NCBI GenBank assembly: GCA_904063045.1
Contig: CAJFCJ010000004.1
Coordinates: forward strand, 2,411,713 to 2,475,712
Reading direction: 5' to 3'
Source of the DNA: Dimorphilus gyrociliatus
Lineage: Eukaryota; Annelida; Polychaeta; Dinophilidae
DNA: 64,000 nucleotides
Positions 12,794-24,700 of this stretch are shown here, one piece after another. The position numbers and the translations under genes are program-made. The notes under the pieces were generated by a model that ran no database searches, was not told where the DNA came from, and worked only from the letters and a program-made list of their open reading frames with translations. Within the stretch, counting starts at the first letter, position 1; the number at the start of each line of letters is the position of its first letter.

Positions 12794-14849
12794 CGATAAA
12801 TGAGGGAGAATTATTGGATTAAAAGAAAAAAAATTGATTAAGAAACTATAGAAGATTATATATTGTATAGAGGACTGAAGGGAAGATATATATATATGTA
12901 TGTTTTTTTGTGGTTTATTCTATTCTTTCTTCTTTTTATTCAATATGCCACACCTATGTTGATTACTAACTATACTATATTTTGTTTTAAACATTCAGCT
13001 ATTTTTTCTATTCTATAACATTTCCTAATAGAATATGAAAACATGGATAATACAGATAATTAATGGCTGGTAGAAAAGGTAAAACGCCAGTAGAAAAGAA
13101 TAAAATGGCGGGTTATATTTCTCCCTTTTTTTTCTGTACTTTTATTCAAGATATATCGCTGAAAAACAGAATTTCTAGTCAAAAGAATCAAAACACTAAA
13201 CTTATGGGACAATGCCAAAAAGTATTTGATAAGTATCTCTATAAATTTTCTTTTTTCTTCTTCTTCTTTACAATCTAATAATCAATTCTTTTATATATTA
13301 AGAAGAAAATATGTATATATAGTATATACTATTGTGCATGATATATCCTTCGACTGTTAAAGAATCCCTTAGACAGTTTCCTGATGATTCATAGAAATAA
13401 TTTAGAATACTTTGTTAAAGTGTTACTTAATTTAAAAAGTAAGGCTTTCTTATTACTTTCAAGGAAAACACGTAAACAGAAAGAATCGATTAATTTATAA
13501 AATACGAAGTATTCCCTTTACGAGTACTCACATATTCAATCTACGTCATCGTAAGATATGCTAATATATATTTCTCTCTCCTTCTCTATACAGTATACTC
13601 TACATATTCTAAATTACACTAATTATGAAGTCATTAGTCGTTCAAGACAACAAAGACTTATTTGAAATAAATTCCTATATTAAAAAATAAATGAATATTC
13701 ATTAAATAGAATTGGCAAATCATTTTCTCTTTCTTTTTAAATTAGAGCACTTTTTATTAAAATAATCTTTTCAAAAGGTTACATTGAATATAATACGATA
13801 AACTTCAGTTTACTTTCTTTTTCCTTTCATGTCCTTCTTATCCTCTAATGTGGACGCAACCTATTCTCCAAATAATGCATCCTGTTTTTTTAAAAGAATT
13901 AAATTTGTATTAAATTAAATGAAATAGACATAAAATACAAATATATATATATTAATATATATATATATATAGTCTATACACTATATATAGTATATACATT
14001 AAAAAAGGCTTTTGTACAATGACGCGAATCTTGACTTTTTAAGTTACTTAATTAGTTATTTAATGTCAAATGAATAAGATTAAAATAATTTTCAATGAGT
14101 TCGTGTCTGTATGTCTGTGTGCATATGCGAATGCGTATGCTTATGTTTTTTTCTTTCTTAACGTTACAAACAATGAGGAGAGAAGAGAAGAGAAGAAAAG
14201 GGAAGGGATGAGAAGAATTATCGTTTCTTCCTAGTTTCATATCTTAGAAACAAACACTTGTGAGAAAAAGAAAAGAAATAAATAATAATTCTTCAATAGT
14301 CTACATTTTTTAAAGATCTTTATATTCTATATAAATAATAATGAACTAATTTTAGGATTTAGGATTAAATAGCATTTGACGTTTATATTCTCAGTTTGTT
14401 TTAAAGGTATATTTACATAAATAGATATTATATTCATTTCTTTCTTTCTTTTTGATCGATTAACAATCTTTCTGAACATAAGGAAAGGGGTGATTTATAA
14501 AAAGTTTGAATGGATATTACTAAAATAATTCAATTGTACAATAGAGTAATAGTGCACCTATTAGTTGTATAAATAAACAAAGTTCCAGGAGATTTTGTTC
14601 TTAACAAAAGAAAAAATTACTTGAGCGAATAAATTGAAATGTATCTTGAATAAATAAAGAACTTTTCGAATTTTAATTCTTTTACCTTCTTTACGTTAAA
14701 TGGAATAAAAGATAAAAAATCTCTTCTACCAGAGATAAGAAATATAAGAAATACATAAAATAATATCGCAAGTACAGTTTGGAAATATTTTTAATATAAA
14801 CATACTTTTGAAGTTTTTTATTTCATGGTCGCTTTCGGTCCTTTTCCTC

Positions 14850-15151
14850 TCAATAAGGTCTGTTCAAGTAATATATGAAACAGTTAACATAAAAAGTTAT
14901 ACAGTCTATATATAGGTATAAATTAATAATACCCTTTCTGTCGCTGTTTTCAAGAAGTCGCTTAACGAGTTGTCCAAGTCTTTGAAGATCCGTATCTTCT
15001 GCTAAAGAAAAAAATTTAAAGAAATTATTAAATTAGTGTAAATAGCGCTTTAAGAGTGAATAAACTAAGTTTTAATACCTGACGTCTCGTATGTTCTGAC
15101 TAGACAACAAACCAAACACAAAGCGGTTATCAGAATCAATATACTGCGCAT
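14850..15151 (-). CDS. Small secreted peptide precursor (unrecognised)
   Basis: Exon 1 is 15151-15079: ATG, a short basic start, then a strong hydrophobic core (LILITALCLVCCLV), a typical signal peptide. A GT-AG intron of 77 bp joins in phase 1 to exon 2 at 15001. The mature part begins near AEDTDLQRLGQLVKRLLENS and is followed by DRKG: an amphipathic Leu/Arg/Lys stretch with a KR dibasic site and a second basic site. Read through, exon 2 ends at the TGA at 14852-14850. However, GG|GTATT at 14933-14931 could be a further donor, and an acceptor at about 14860 would continue in frame with another charged stretch, so the C-terminus is uncertain. The layout is that of a neuropeptide or small secreted peptide precursor, but I do not recognise a family. 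It lies 330 bp from the 3' end of the UGT gene on the same strand. Confidence 0.4.
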
Positions 15152-15481
15152 ATTTCGTTTATGGTCGTCTTTTAGCCAACAGAAATTTCCAAATGCTTAC
15201 AAGTCGTTAAGGATTAACAGTGGCCTTGCATTCAGTGCTGCCCCCCTCCCCCCAAAGCCTTTAGCCATTAGCATACTTAAATAAATTTCTCAAAGGTTTT
15301 ATATATTGAGAAGACACTAATATGAAAGAAGAAAAAAAATCCCAGCTTGAATAATAAACTCTATTTATGAAAATTATTCAATAGAAAATGCTAAAGCATT
15401 TCTTGAATATTCAAGAGAAATCACAATATTTCTGTTAATTTTTATTTATATACTTCGAAAGAAAAACGTTTCCCCTTCTTC
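15152..15481. other. Short intergenic spacer
   Basis: This lies between the peptide gene start and the UGT stop. It contains a C-rich run at 15240-15253 (a run of G on the minus strand, upstream of the peptide gene) and otherwise nothing recognisable. Confidence 0.5.
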
Positions 15482-17316
15482 CTAACAATTTTTCACCTTT
15501 AAAGGACACTTTGAACGTCTTTGGCAGAAAGAGTTTACAAGGTATTTTAATAAAAGGTAAATTAATAGCAATAGAATAAGTAGTAGTAAGAAAATAAAGA
15601 GAAAAACATCAATAAGAAGATACTTGTAAAGTGGCATGATCTGACCATAACTTTTTACATTATAATCACCAAATATTAATAAATTTTCTAATCTATTTGC
15701 AAGACTTTGCATATCAATTGTAGATTGTTTTTGAGCAAATCTCTTCATTTTTTCAACAGTTGTCTTCATTGAATTATTATGAATTATTTCAAATATTCTC
15801 TCTTGAAGGCTATCTTTACTTAATTCATGTAAATAAATAAAATTTCCAAAACCGTAATATTTTACTCTAATAGCGTTATGCTCTTGATCTCCAAATATCG
15901 GAATGCATAGGATTGGTTTACCGTAATAAAGAGCTTCGGCTTGGCTATTGTGTCCGGCGTGACTGATGAACATTACAATCTTGTCATTCGCTAAAAGATC
16001 TTTTTGAGGAAGCCAGTCAAATAATTTCACATTGGGCGGAATTACAATTGGAAAGTCCAGTTTTACGGACCAAATAAATAAGAGATTCTTCATTTCGCCA
16101 AAACTCTTGAGAAATAACTGAGCTAAAGACGATGGAAAAAGACCACCAAAACTGCCAAAAGAGACCAATACTATCTTCTTTTCTTTATTCTGAGCTAAAA
16201 TCTTTTCAAGATTATCCGTTAAATTTCCACTAGGTCTTAAAGTTAGCCCATATACTTGAAAAACATTCGGCCATACAGGTGTAGGATATTGCAATGGAGA
16301 ACCCCTTATTACAATGAACAGTTTCGATTTGGCGACTAATTCCTCCCAGCTGCGAACATCGTTTCCGTGTGAGTAACGTCTTAGTAACGTCTTATCTTCG
16401 GTTGGCAGTAAAAATTGTACAAGAAAATTGGTTCTTAGACAAATATCTAAAAATAGATTGCGAATTCTTTGAGAAAAAGTCATAGCTTCCGTAAATGGAC
16501 TAAATAGATTTGGACTAAACGACGGTAGCGCCAAAATCCTTAATGCAGGATCCGAGACAAAATTAGTCACAGTAATAAAAGGTATATCAAAATGATAAGG
16601 AATAATATGATGATATCTTGATAATATTACACCATCCATTATGGCGAGATCAAATTTGAAACGTTTAATTTTCTCCATGAGATTCCTATCATTTAACATG
16701 GCAACAGTTTCATTAAAGACATATCTTGAAAGAACTTCTTCTTGACTAACAAGTTTTCCATTTACAGCACCATTAAGACAACTTTTAAAGAAAGTTCTCG
16801 TTGAATTTTCAAAGTTCTTTTCTATATCATTATCTAAGGGTTCGTAGGTCCAAACCTATAAGTAATTAACAGTTATAATTTGTATTGTTTTGGCTTGTGT
16901 TAGGCCTATGCAAATGTAGTATATACGTATACTTCCCGTACCTTTATTCTATCCATGTAGCCTTTAATTTTATTTGGGGCAAAATTCGATTTTAAAACTC
17001 CCACAACCTGTTTAATTTTTCATTCATTAATTAATTGGGTCTTTTTTTATATATATACTAATATAACTATTAAAATCACCTCGTGTCCGTTCTTGGCCAT
17101 TTCATCTCCAATACTCCACACCATCATGATATGAGAGGCTGGAATATGGTTGGAAAGGAGCAAGATTTTTGCAGAATTTACTATTGTAGTGCATGATAAT
17201 GTGATAAAGACAAAAAGAAAAGTATATTTAATATGATCGTTGTTTCGTTTTATACGCATGAATGTAAGAAAGTTATAATATCGCTCAATTCCAATATTTT
17301 TCAACGTACTCGCCAC
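15482..17316 (-). CDS. UDP-glycosyltransferase (UGT, GT1 family)
   Basis: Three exons, 17316-17080, 17007-16942 and 16855-15482, all join in phase 0 and encode 558 residues, close to the usual 520-530 of animal UGTs. UGTs transfer a sugar from a UDP-sugar to small lipophilic acceptors in the ER lumen. The N-terminus has a hydrophobic signal segment (TFLFVFITLSCTTIVNSA) and the ILLL(S)NHIPASH start typical of UGTs; an in-frame Met at residue 20 may be the true start. Residues about 378-428 form the UGT signature: WLPQKDLLA, then FISHAGHNSQAEALYYG, PILCIPIFGDQEHNA, which binds the UDP-sugar. Residues about 508-541 form a Leu/Ile-rich membrane anchor followed by a basic cytosolic tail. The two catalytic residues of the N-terminal half were not pinned down individually. 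Acceptor specificity cannot be read from sequence, so no symbol is assigned. Confidence 0.92.
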
Positions 17317-17910
17317 ATTTGCAGAGTCACATGATCAAAATTTTGTTCGTGAGCCATCTATTGGCCACGTTATCGAAGCCCTACAATCTTTTCCTTCTCC
17401 GTGTATATGAGCGCCATCTGTAGCATATATTTACAAAATATCGTTTTTGCAAACATTACCGAAAAGAAAACGTAGAAAAAGGATTATATACTGTATTTCC
17501 GTGTAGATGGAAAAAATCCCTAAGTCATACTGAATATTATTTTAAATAAAAAATGGATAAGTCAAAGTGAATGAAGTTTTTAATGCACAAAAAGTTGGCT
17601 GTCTTCCTCACCAAGAGGCTTAAAACAAGCCCTCTCTCTATATCTATAAATATAGATAAAGGTTGACACTTTAGGGTGCTAAACGTTACAATTTGTAATA
17701 TTTTCTTAATGAAAAAAATGTCATGGTTACATAATTTATTGAATACAATGAAAAACCGCTTATCTTAAACAAGACGTATTAGCATTCTTAGAATTGCTTG
17801 TTACGCAATCAACACGTAATAAGTAATTAACTTATCATTTAACAAAAGGGTACATGCTGTTAAACTACAGAGTCTGATGAAAACTTGAACGCTAAACGAA
17901 CATAGATTTC

Positions 17911-18012
17911 TAAAGAGGAGAGGAGAGGAGAGGAGGGGAGGGAGGGCAGGAGGAGAAGAAAAAGGCGAGAGAGAGAGAGAGAGGGAGAGGGGGGGAGGGG
18001 GTGAGGGTTGAG
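17911..18012. repeat. GGA/GA purine tract with G-quadruplex motif
   Basis: About 100 bp is almost pure purine on the plus strand: AGGAG repeats, then GA repeats, then G-runs. From 17983 to 18007 four runs of at least three G are separated by one to three bases, fitting the standard intramolecular G-quadruplex pattern. It stands out sharply against the AT-rich background. Confidence 0.85.
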
Positions 18013-18229
18013 TGGAATAGAATTGAAGTCATTTTACAAAAAAGAACAAGCATACATAATACGTAATGTGTTTCTTTTAGATTTTAAGAGTAATTACTTT
18101 TACATATATTGTATAGTTTAACTGTTGTCCAACTATACACGATTACTTCTTATCTTTGCTATTGTTAACAATAATTTATGAATTCTTTTTAAATGTAGAA
18201 CTGTATGTCAATCCTTGTCTGTTTTCACT

Positions 18230-18232
<3 letters not shown>

Positions 18233-18272
<40 letters not shown>
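18233..18272. repeat. (TA)n microsatellite
   Basis: About 40 bp of uninterrupted TA dinucleotides. Confidence 0.95.
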
Positions 18273-18275
<3 letters not shown>

Positions 18276-19021
18276 AGATAGGTATTCTGTTTGGTATCAG
18301 TCACGGTATATGTCTAATTATGTCATTTCATCGTGGACAATTTTAGTTCAATTATATATTGATATTGATTTTATTGACATTCTCTTAGATTCATTGCGTC
18401 AAATGTTTCACTTTTCTAGAATTGAGAGCCATCATATATATATATACTGCATATATATGGTATATGTATATATAGAATAATTTTTGACAGACACCAGATG
18501 TCCTCTACGTGACAGAGGCCCAGGAAGTAAGTTTTCTCCATATAAAAAAATAAGGCTAATATTTACTCTTGTCGCCTTGGCGAATGGTTTTTAACATATA
18601 ATAATTCCTGCTTATGCTGTCTGGTTTTAAGTGTTCCCTATTTAATCTTAATGGCTTTTAGTTTACACTGTTTTCTTACGAAGATTGAATTTGTATGATA
18701 TACTTGTTATTCAGTTGAATGAAAGAAACATAATATTTACTTGTATTATCATCAAGTTACAGGTAACATTTAAAGTACATAGTACCAATTATCTTCAATA
18801 GTCCTTCAATCTAGTACTACAAAGATTCGTCACGGTAAGCGACATGTAAGATTGATACTAATGTAAAAACAAGATATCACATTAACCCTAACCCTAATGA
18901 CATACACTACAATATTATGCTCACCAAAAATAGGGAAATATTCGTAAATTTTTAATTAAATTACAGAAAATATCAGGAAAGAAACTATAACGTATAAAAA
19001 TAATATATGTAACTTTTAAAG

Positions 19022-19696
19022 TTACTCCACACTCTTTATGCTAACTCTCTCATCTTCTTCGTTCAAGTAGTTTTCTTTGATGCACTCGGACAATTTTGGT
19101 AAAATGAGCTTCTTTTCGTTTGGTTTAAGGTATTTAAAGCCCTGAATAAAACCTCTACATTTATCACTTTCACAATTGCATTTAAAGTGCTCTTCCATTT
19201 CGTATTCCGTTGTACAATAGTCAAAAGTAATATTTTGCCCTGGTTTTATTGCTTTAACAGCAGTAAGTTGTCCAGTTTTAACGTCCAGCTTACAATTGGG
19301 ATTGCAGGAGTGATTTGTATATTTAATTGGTTCTACTACATCCATGTGTAAATTTTTGCTTATCTAGAAAAAAATAGAGAGCGTAACGTTATTCTTTTCC
19401 AAATGAAATCTGTTACTAAGTAATCATTTTAAGTTACCTGAACGGTAAAGCGTGATTTTTGTTTCACCACATTTCCTCTCATTACGTCTACTAATTCTCC
19501 AACAGAAATAGCTTCGAAAGCTTGAAATGATAGAAAATTTTTACCAATGTTCTTAATTCCAGCCTTTTCCAATTGAAAAGCAGTTTTAACACCTTTAAGA
19601 AAGTGAAATTGAAACAAGATCGAATGGTTTTATTAATATATATATACAGTATATTCATATACATAATCGTCTCTTTTAATAATCTTACTTACCCAT
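19022..19696 (-). CDS. Minimal SET-domain protein (putative lysine methyltransferase)
   Basis: Three exons: a 4-nt coding piece ATGG (19696-19693), 19592-19438 and 19363-19022. The first join is in phase 1, the second in phase 0, giving 166 residues beginning MGVKTAFQLEKAG. Nearly the whole protein is a SET domain. NHSCNPN at residues 70-76 forms the SAM-binding/pseudoknot motif, FDYCTTEYEM at 100-109 carries the catalytic-type tyrosine, and a post-SET-like cluster C-x-C-x4-C lies at 115-122 (one Cys fewer than the full CxCx4C plus SET Cys arrangement can be confirmed by eye). Family members transfer methyl groups from S-adenosylmethionine to lysine. There is no pre-SET, PHD or other targeting domain, so the substrate is unknown. 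The split start codon exon, ATGG|GTAAGT, has a perfect donor. A TATA box lies about 95 bp upstream. Confidence 0.8.
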
Positions 19697-19780
19697 TATT
19701 AATACAGTGGTTGAGAGAATTCTAGCAAAATGAAAGTCTTTGGATAGATTGAAGCCAACTGAATATCAAAAGAAAGATCT

Positions 19781-19799
19781 TGTCCTTTATATAAGGACA
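19781..19799 (-). promoter_or_regulatory. TATA box within a short inverted repeat, SET gene promoter
   Basis: On the minus strand this reads TGTCCTTATATAAAGGACA: a TATATAAAG box flanked by the 7-bp inverted arms TGTCCTT/AAGGACA. It lies about 90-100 bp upstream of the start codon at 19696, leaving room for a short 5' UTR. Sequence match only. Confidence 0.45.
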
Positions 19800-21780
19800 A
19801 GGTGTCTATTATCGAACAGTACAAAGTTTAAAAGTTTAGCTACATGTCACCCTACTCTGTGACCCAGATGCTATCAAAATTTTCCACTACGTAAAGTAAC
19901 ACTGAGGCCAGTGTGACTTTTAAGTATGATTATAGGATTAGTGAAAACAATTATAAAAGACCAAGGTTAAGAATATTTAACCCCTTTACTCTTCTCAACT
20001 ACCGGAAAAACCTGTATAATACTATTTATATCACTATAGGAATAGTATAGTGTATTTTTTTGATATTGTCAAGAAACGCTAGTTTTTTTTTGAAGTTAGT
20101 ATTGTTAATAAAGAATGTAACTATATTAACCACATCATTTTCATAAGGATAGTGAAAAATATGAATTATTCAACAAAAATAATTCTATTCATGCATATAG
20201 GTCAAATCTTTCTAATCGCCGTCGTTATCAAGAAAGTAGAAGTCAAAGTACATTGTTAATGTGAAGTTTAAGATTACTATTACATCTATCCATTGTTTCT
20301 TTTTATAGTAGTTAAAAGTTTACCTGCGGTATTAGTTTAGTATTGAAAATACTGAAATTAGTTGCATTATTATTATAGTTTTCATTGAAGGGTTATACTG
20401 ATGATAAAACAGATTATTAAATTAAAAACGTTTAAAGGAATAGACATAGAGGACACGAGAACTAGTTGTTTTTTTTTTTAAATGACATTCTTAATACTTA
20501 GACTTTCTTTTTCTTTGTATATATGTTATCGAAGGTGATTACAAAGTTAATAATGTATCGTTCGATAAAAACCATAAAACCTTTGCTTTCAAGTACGAAA
20601 TATAATACAATATATCCTAATGGTCTGATCAAAAAACAAGAACATAAGAAACGATTCTATCATTCAAGTTAAACATGTCAATATAGGTTGTATCAACTGC
20701 AAAGACGTCTATATTTATAACGTATCAATTGTCACATTCAATCTGTTTAGGGACAGCCATTAATATATATATATATAAATTTTATATGTATATTAATCAT
20801 ACACATACGTACTATATACCTCTCATTCATCTTTGTATAGTTAGAAAACTCTATACTATTAAGAATTTCAAAAGGAAAGGAAACTCTAACACTAGATAAA
20901 ATATTATCAGGTATCTTCTAGTTTAGATAAAGCTCAGCTTTTTTTTATATATCAAACAGTTAACGAGAAAGAGCTATAACTAGTTTTTTATAACGCTTTG
21001 TTTATTACTTCTTATGTCTTTGTTTAAGATCGATTACTATTAATAGTACTATTACTACTACTGAAAAGTGTTCAAGCACTTGGAGTTATTACAATTTTCC
21101 GTTCACATTATTTAGAGAATATAGAATATCGCCAACTTCAATACGATTCTCTTATGTATAATTACGTAAGAACCGTTACATAATTAACTAATTTTTGAAC
21201 AATGTAAAAGAAAATTAAACGTTAAAACTTTTTAACAAACAGCAGATATTTGAATTTGCCTGAATAGGTTGGATCGTTTCTTAATTTAATCATTTGTTGA
21301 CTAAACGAAAATAAGTTACGTAGTCAATTCAATTAAAGTTGATTGAATAAATCTTTAAAATGAAAGGGAAAGAAGAGAAAATAGGCATTTAGTTCCTTCT
21401 TTCTCTTTTTATAATATACGTTGAAAAGCTTTTTCTTTCTAACATTGTTTTATAGAGTAAAAATATTTGTAATCCGTATTTAAAACATTTGTAAGGAAGT
21501 ATTATTTATCTGTTAGAGATTATTTCAATACTTATTTTTAATAAAATATCTAAAAGATTAGTGGCTAGCAACACTTTAGAAAATAATCTGTCTCATAAAT
21601 ATTCATATTTATAAGTTTTATTTTTCTCTTAAATAGAAGAAAACTTTTACTACGGTCTCTTAAAAGGCTATAGCTGCTACTGTGCTGCTATGTTCTTTTG
21701 AGGGATATATCTCATTTTTATCAACTTTGTTTCGAAAACTCTTACTAAAATCATTGTCAGTATCTGCTGGTTAAAGTATA
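19800..21780. other. Intergenic region between divergent SET and ankyrin genes
   Basis: About 2 kb of AT-rich sequence between two divergently oriented genes, presumably carrying both promoters. I see no open frame, tRNA or repeat worth naming, apart from short TA runs near 20765. Confidence 0.5.
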
Positions 21781-24700
21781 ATGGGTTCGGGTGTATCGAC
21801 ACTAGATTATCATCTTAAATCTACTGCAATAAATGCTGGAAAAGGTAAACTTTTAATTGATTCTTTTTCGTTTTTCTATAATTAATTAACTTCTCTTTCC
21901 CATCCTTTCTCACTAGGTTTGTTCCAAGCTGTAAGAATTGGAAACAATCCCGTAGTATGCCAAAGACTATTAAAGCTAGAACCAAATCTGGCTTTAGAGC
22001 TTTACGATGGACTGATGAAGAAAACTGTTCTCAGAGTATGCAAATTTTTTTCCAAACGAATTTAAAGTTGACATTTGGTAAAGATGCATTAAAACAATAA
22101 CAGATTGCCCATCACCAACTTTCTGTAATAGATGAAAGTAGTCCGGAATATCAACTTCGATTACAAATCTATAATATAATTAAAAATGGTGTAGACGAAG
22201 CTATGAGAACAGCTATTTTAAAGGACAATCTGAAGTATATAGTAGATTTATTCAAAGGCGGTAAAATACAAACTTAATCAATGTTTTATGAATGCAAAAT
22301 TTATTTTCTTCTTTCTAAAAAGGTGCTGACGTTGTACAACTTGATAATCCTTCGTGTACGAACAAACTTGGTTGTTTAGGTCTGGCTTGTGATAAAAAAA
22401 CTATTAACAATGAAATAGTTAAATTCCTTACTGACAGCGATGAAAGAAACATTCCGGTAAAGTGTAAAATACCACTTGATGCTACTGAATACTTATAATA
22501 ATGATAAAAAAATCCAGGTACTTTGTGAGGAAATGAAACCTTTTTCTCGTAAAAGTCTATTTAACAAGATACAGGAAAAGGGAAGTTCAGATTTGCAAAA
22601 CGATTCAAGAAAGAAAATTGAAAATCATCTTTTCAAATTGATAGCAACATCAGATGTAGATGCGGCAAAAATGGTCGAGAAACTCGGGTTAATAGCTTTC
22701 ATATCTTTTTTCTTATCTATAGTATGTAAGTGTTGTAATTTTTATAGATATCAATTTTTTCCACTGAACTTTTCAAATGATAAGAGCGAAACTCCAATAG
22801 AAGTGGCGATAAAGAACAGAGCATTCAAAACAATAAGCAGTATTTTACGTTATGATGTAAAATATTCTTCAATTTTCTCGTTTTCTTTTATAATTGATTA
22901 TTTTTATTTGTTCTTTTTACTTAGAGAAATAACATACCAATAAATATCCAAGAGGCTAAGTATGAATTACTATTTATATTATTAACTTCCTTGTCCCCCA
23001 GCCCCACGAAAACTTCCCTCTATTAAGACTTTTACTTTTAACAGCCATCAAATTACAGTTGCCCTAAATATTGGTCGAAATACTGAGGAGTTATTCAAAC
23101 ATTTAAACGAGATTAACTCAATTGAAAATTTTTCTAAACATTTAAGAAATATCGATAAACGTGCAGTTGATGAGAGAGGTAAAATATAATGACAATGGGT
23201 TTAAATACTAATAATTGTAATATAGGTAATAATATTTTGAACCTTGCACTCATTAATGAATGCTCCGAAGATATTTTGAGAGTAATCCTAAAAAACAGTC
23301 AAGTATTGCATAATGTTGTTAATGACGATGGACTCGACTGTATTCAAATTACCATTAAACATCTTGAGAATAGATATTTGAAAATTTTATTCGAAGAAGG
23401 AATAAGTTTATTAAACCCAAGGCAAATAAATTACTTAGAATTTGCTAAAGGTGAGTAGTTCTTCCCTCCTCCCTCCCTCCCTCTCTCTCTCTCTCTCTCT
23501 CTCTATCATAGATAATACTTGTGTACTATGTAGAGGTGAATAAATTTGAAGAATTTGAAATGATTTTAACTACTGAAATGTGGAAAATTTTAAGAACGGC
23601 AGTGTCAGTGTCAGATATGAAAACTTTTCATGAAGTTACCGCTTGTGGTGGTAATCCTAAGATTATCAATCGCGACTTTAACTTGGAAGATTCATCGTCC
23701 CTTATGCATTGCGCTATCGAAAAAGGTAATCAAGTGAAATTAATAAGCAATCAATCGCTATTTATGTATCGATTTATTTTAGATCAGCGAAAAATGATAA
23801 AAGAACTATTTTTAATTGGAGTAGATATTGGTAATACGCATCATCCAGATGAACTGACTCCTTTACATTTAGCAATTCTCAAAGATAAAGATGCAATTGT
23901 CGATGAACTCTTCGCCTTTAATTTGCCCCAAAACTTGAATTTATCTTCACAGAGTTTGACTGAAAGTAGAACAGCTTTAATGGAAGCTGCTATTAGAAAT
24001 AAATTAGAAGTGGTAAAACTTCTAGTATTGAATGGAGCTGATACGCAACAGAAGGATAAGTCGGGAAGGACAGCTGCCGCTTTAGCGTCGAACAAAAATA
24101 TTGCGTATTACCTACAGAGTATAGAAGATATTGTAGATGAACTTCAAATATTAGACAATATTCCAGTTGGAGATAATTTGCAAAATCATCCAAGAATATT
24201 GCAGGAATGCGAAGGTTATTCTCTCGAACCTCAACCTTTAAGTAATATGGATAAGAGAAAAAGATACCTTAAAATTGTCAGGATTGATAATCATTTATCG
24301 TTCATGAGTATCGATAATCTAAATACAAAATTAGGTAGTGCTATCAAAGCTTCGGAATTGCAAGACGTCAAAAGTTTCTGCAATGACGGAGCTGATGTTG
24401 CCTGTTCAAGTGGTTCTTTAACGCCTTTAAGATTAGCTAATCAAACGCTAAACAAACTATATAATTTTTATAGGAACGCTAATTTTCATGAAGGTAACAG
24501 CCATGGATATGAAAAAATGCAGAAAGCTATTAGCGTATCTATTTGGATACAAAATAGATTAAACTTCGAGTTGTGTAGAGCAATTAGAGATAATGATTAT
24601 CCTAGACTGATTGGCTTAACTGAGGCAGGAGCTAGTTATACTCTTCCTGATATTGATCAAAAAACAAAAGTTAAAGAACGATTCACCTCACCATTTGGTT

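Larger units (their letters stand above)
7875..14849. other. Gene-poor AT-rich intergenic stretch
   Basis: About 7 kb without a supportable gene. It contains an AGCGCCCTCT motif at 8471-8480, a doubtful transposase-like frame at 10034-10255, an imperfect hairpin at 12724-12793 and TA-rich tracts around 13945-14000. Remaining open frames are short and of random composition. Confidence 0.5.
17317..19021. other. Intergenic region between UGT and SET genes
   Basis: No gene seen. A GCGCCATCT motif lies at 17411-17419, about 95 bp upstream of the UGT start. A purine tract with a G-quadruplex-type end spans 17911-18012, a (TA)n run spans 18233-18272, and a CCCTAACCCTAA telomere-like dimer lies at 18886-18897. 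Confidence 0.6.
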
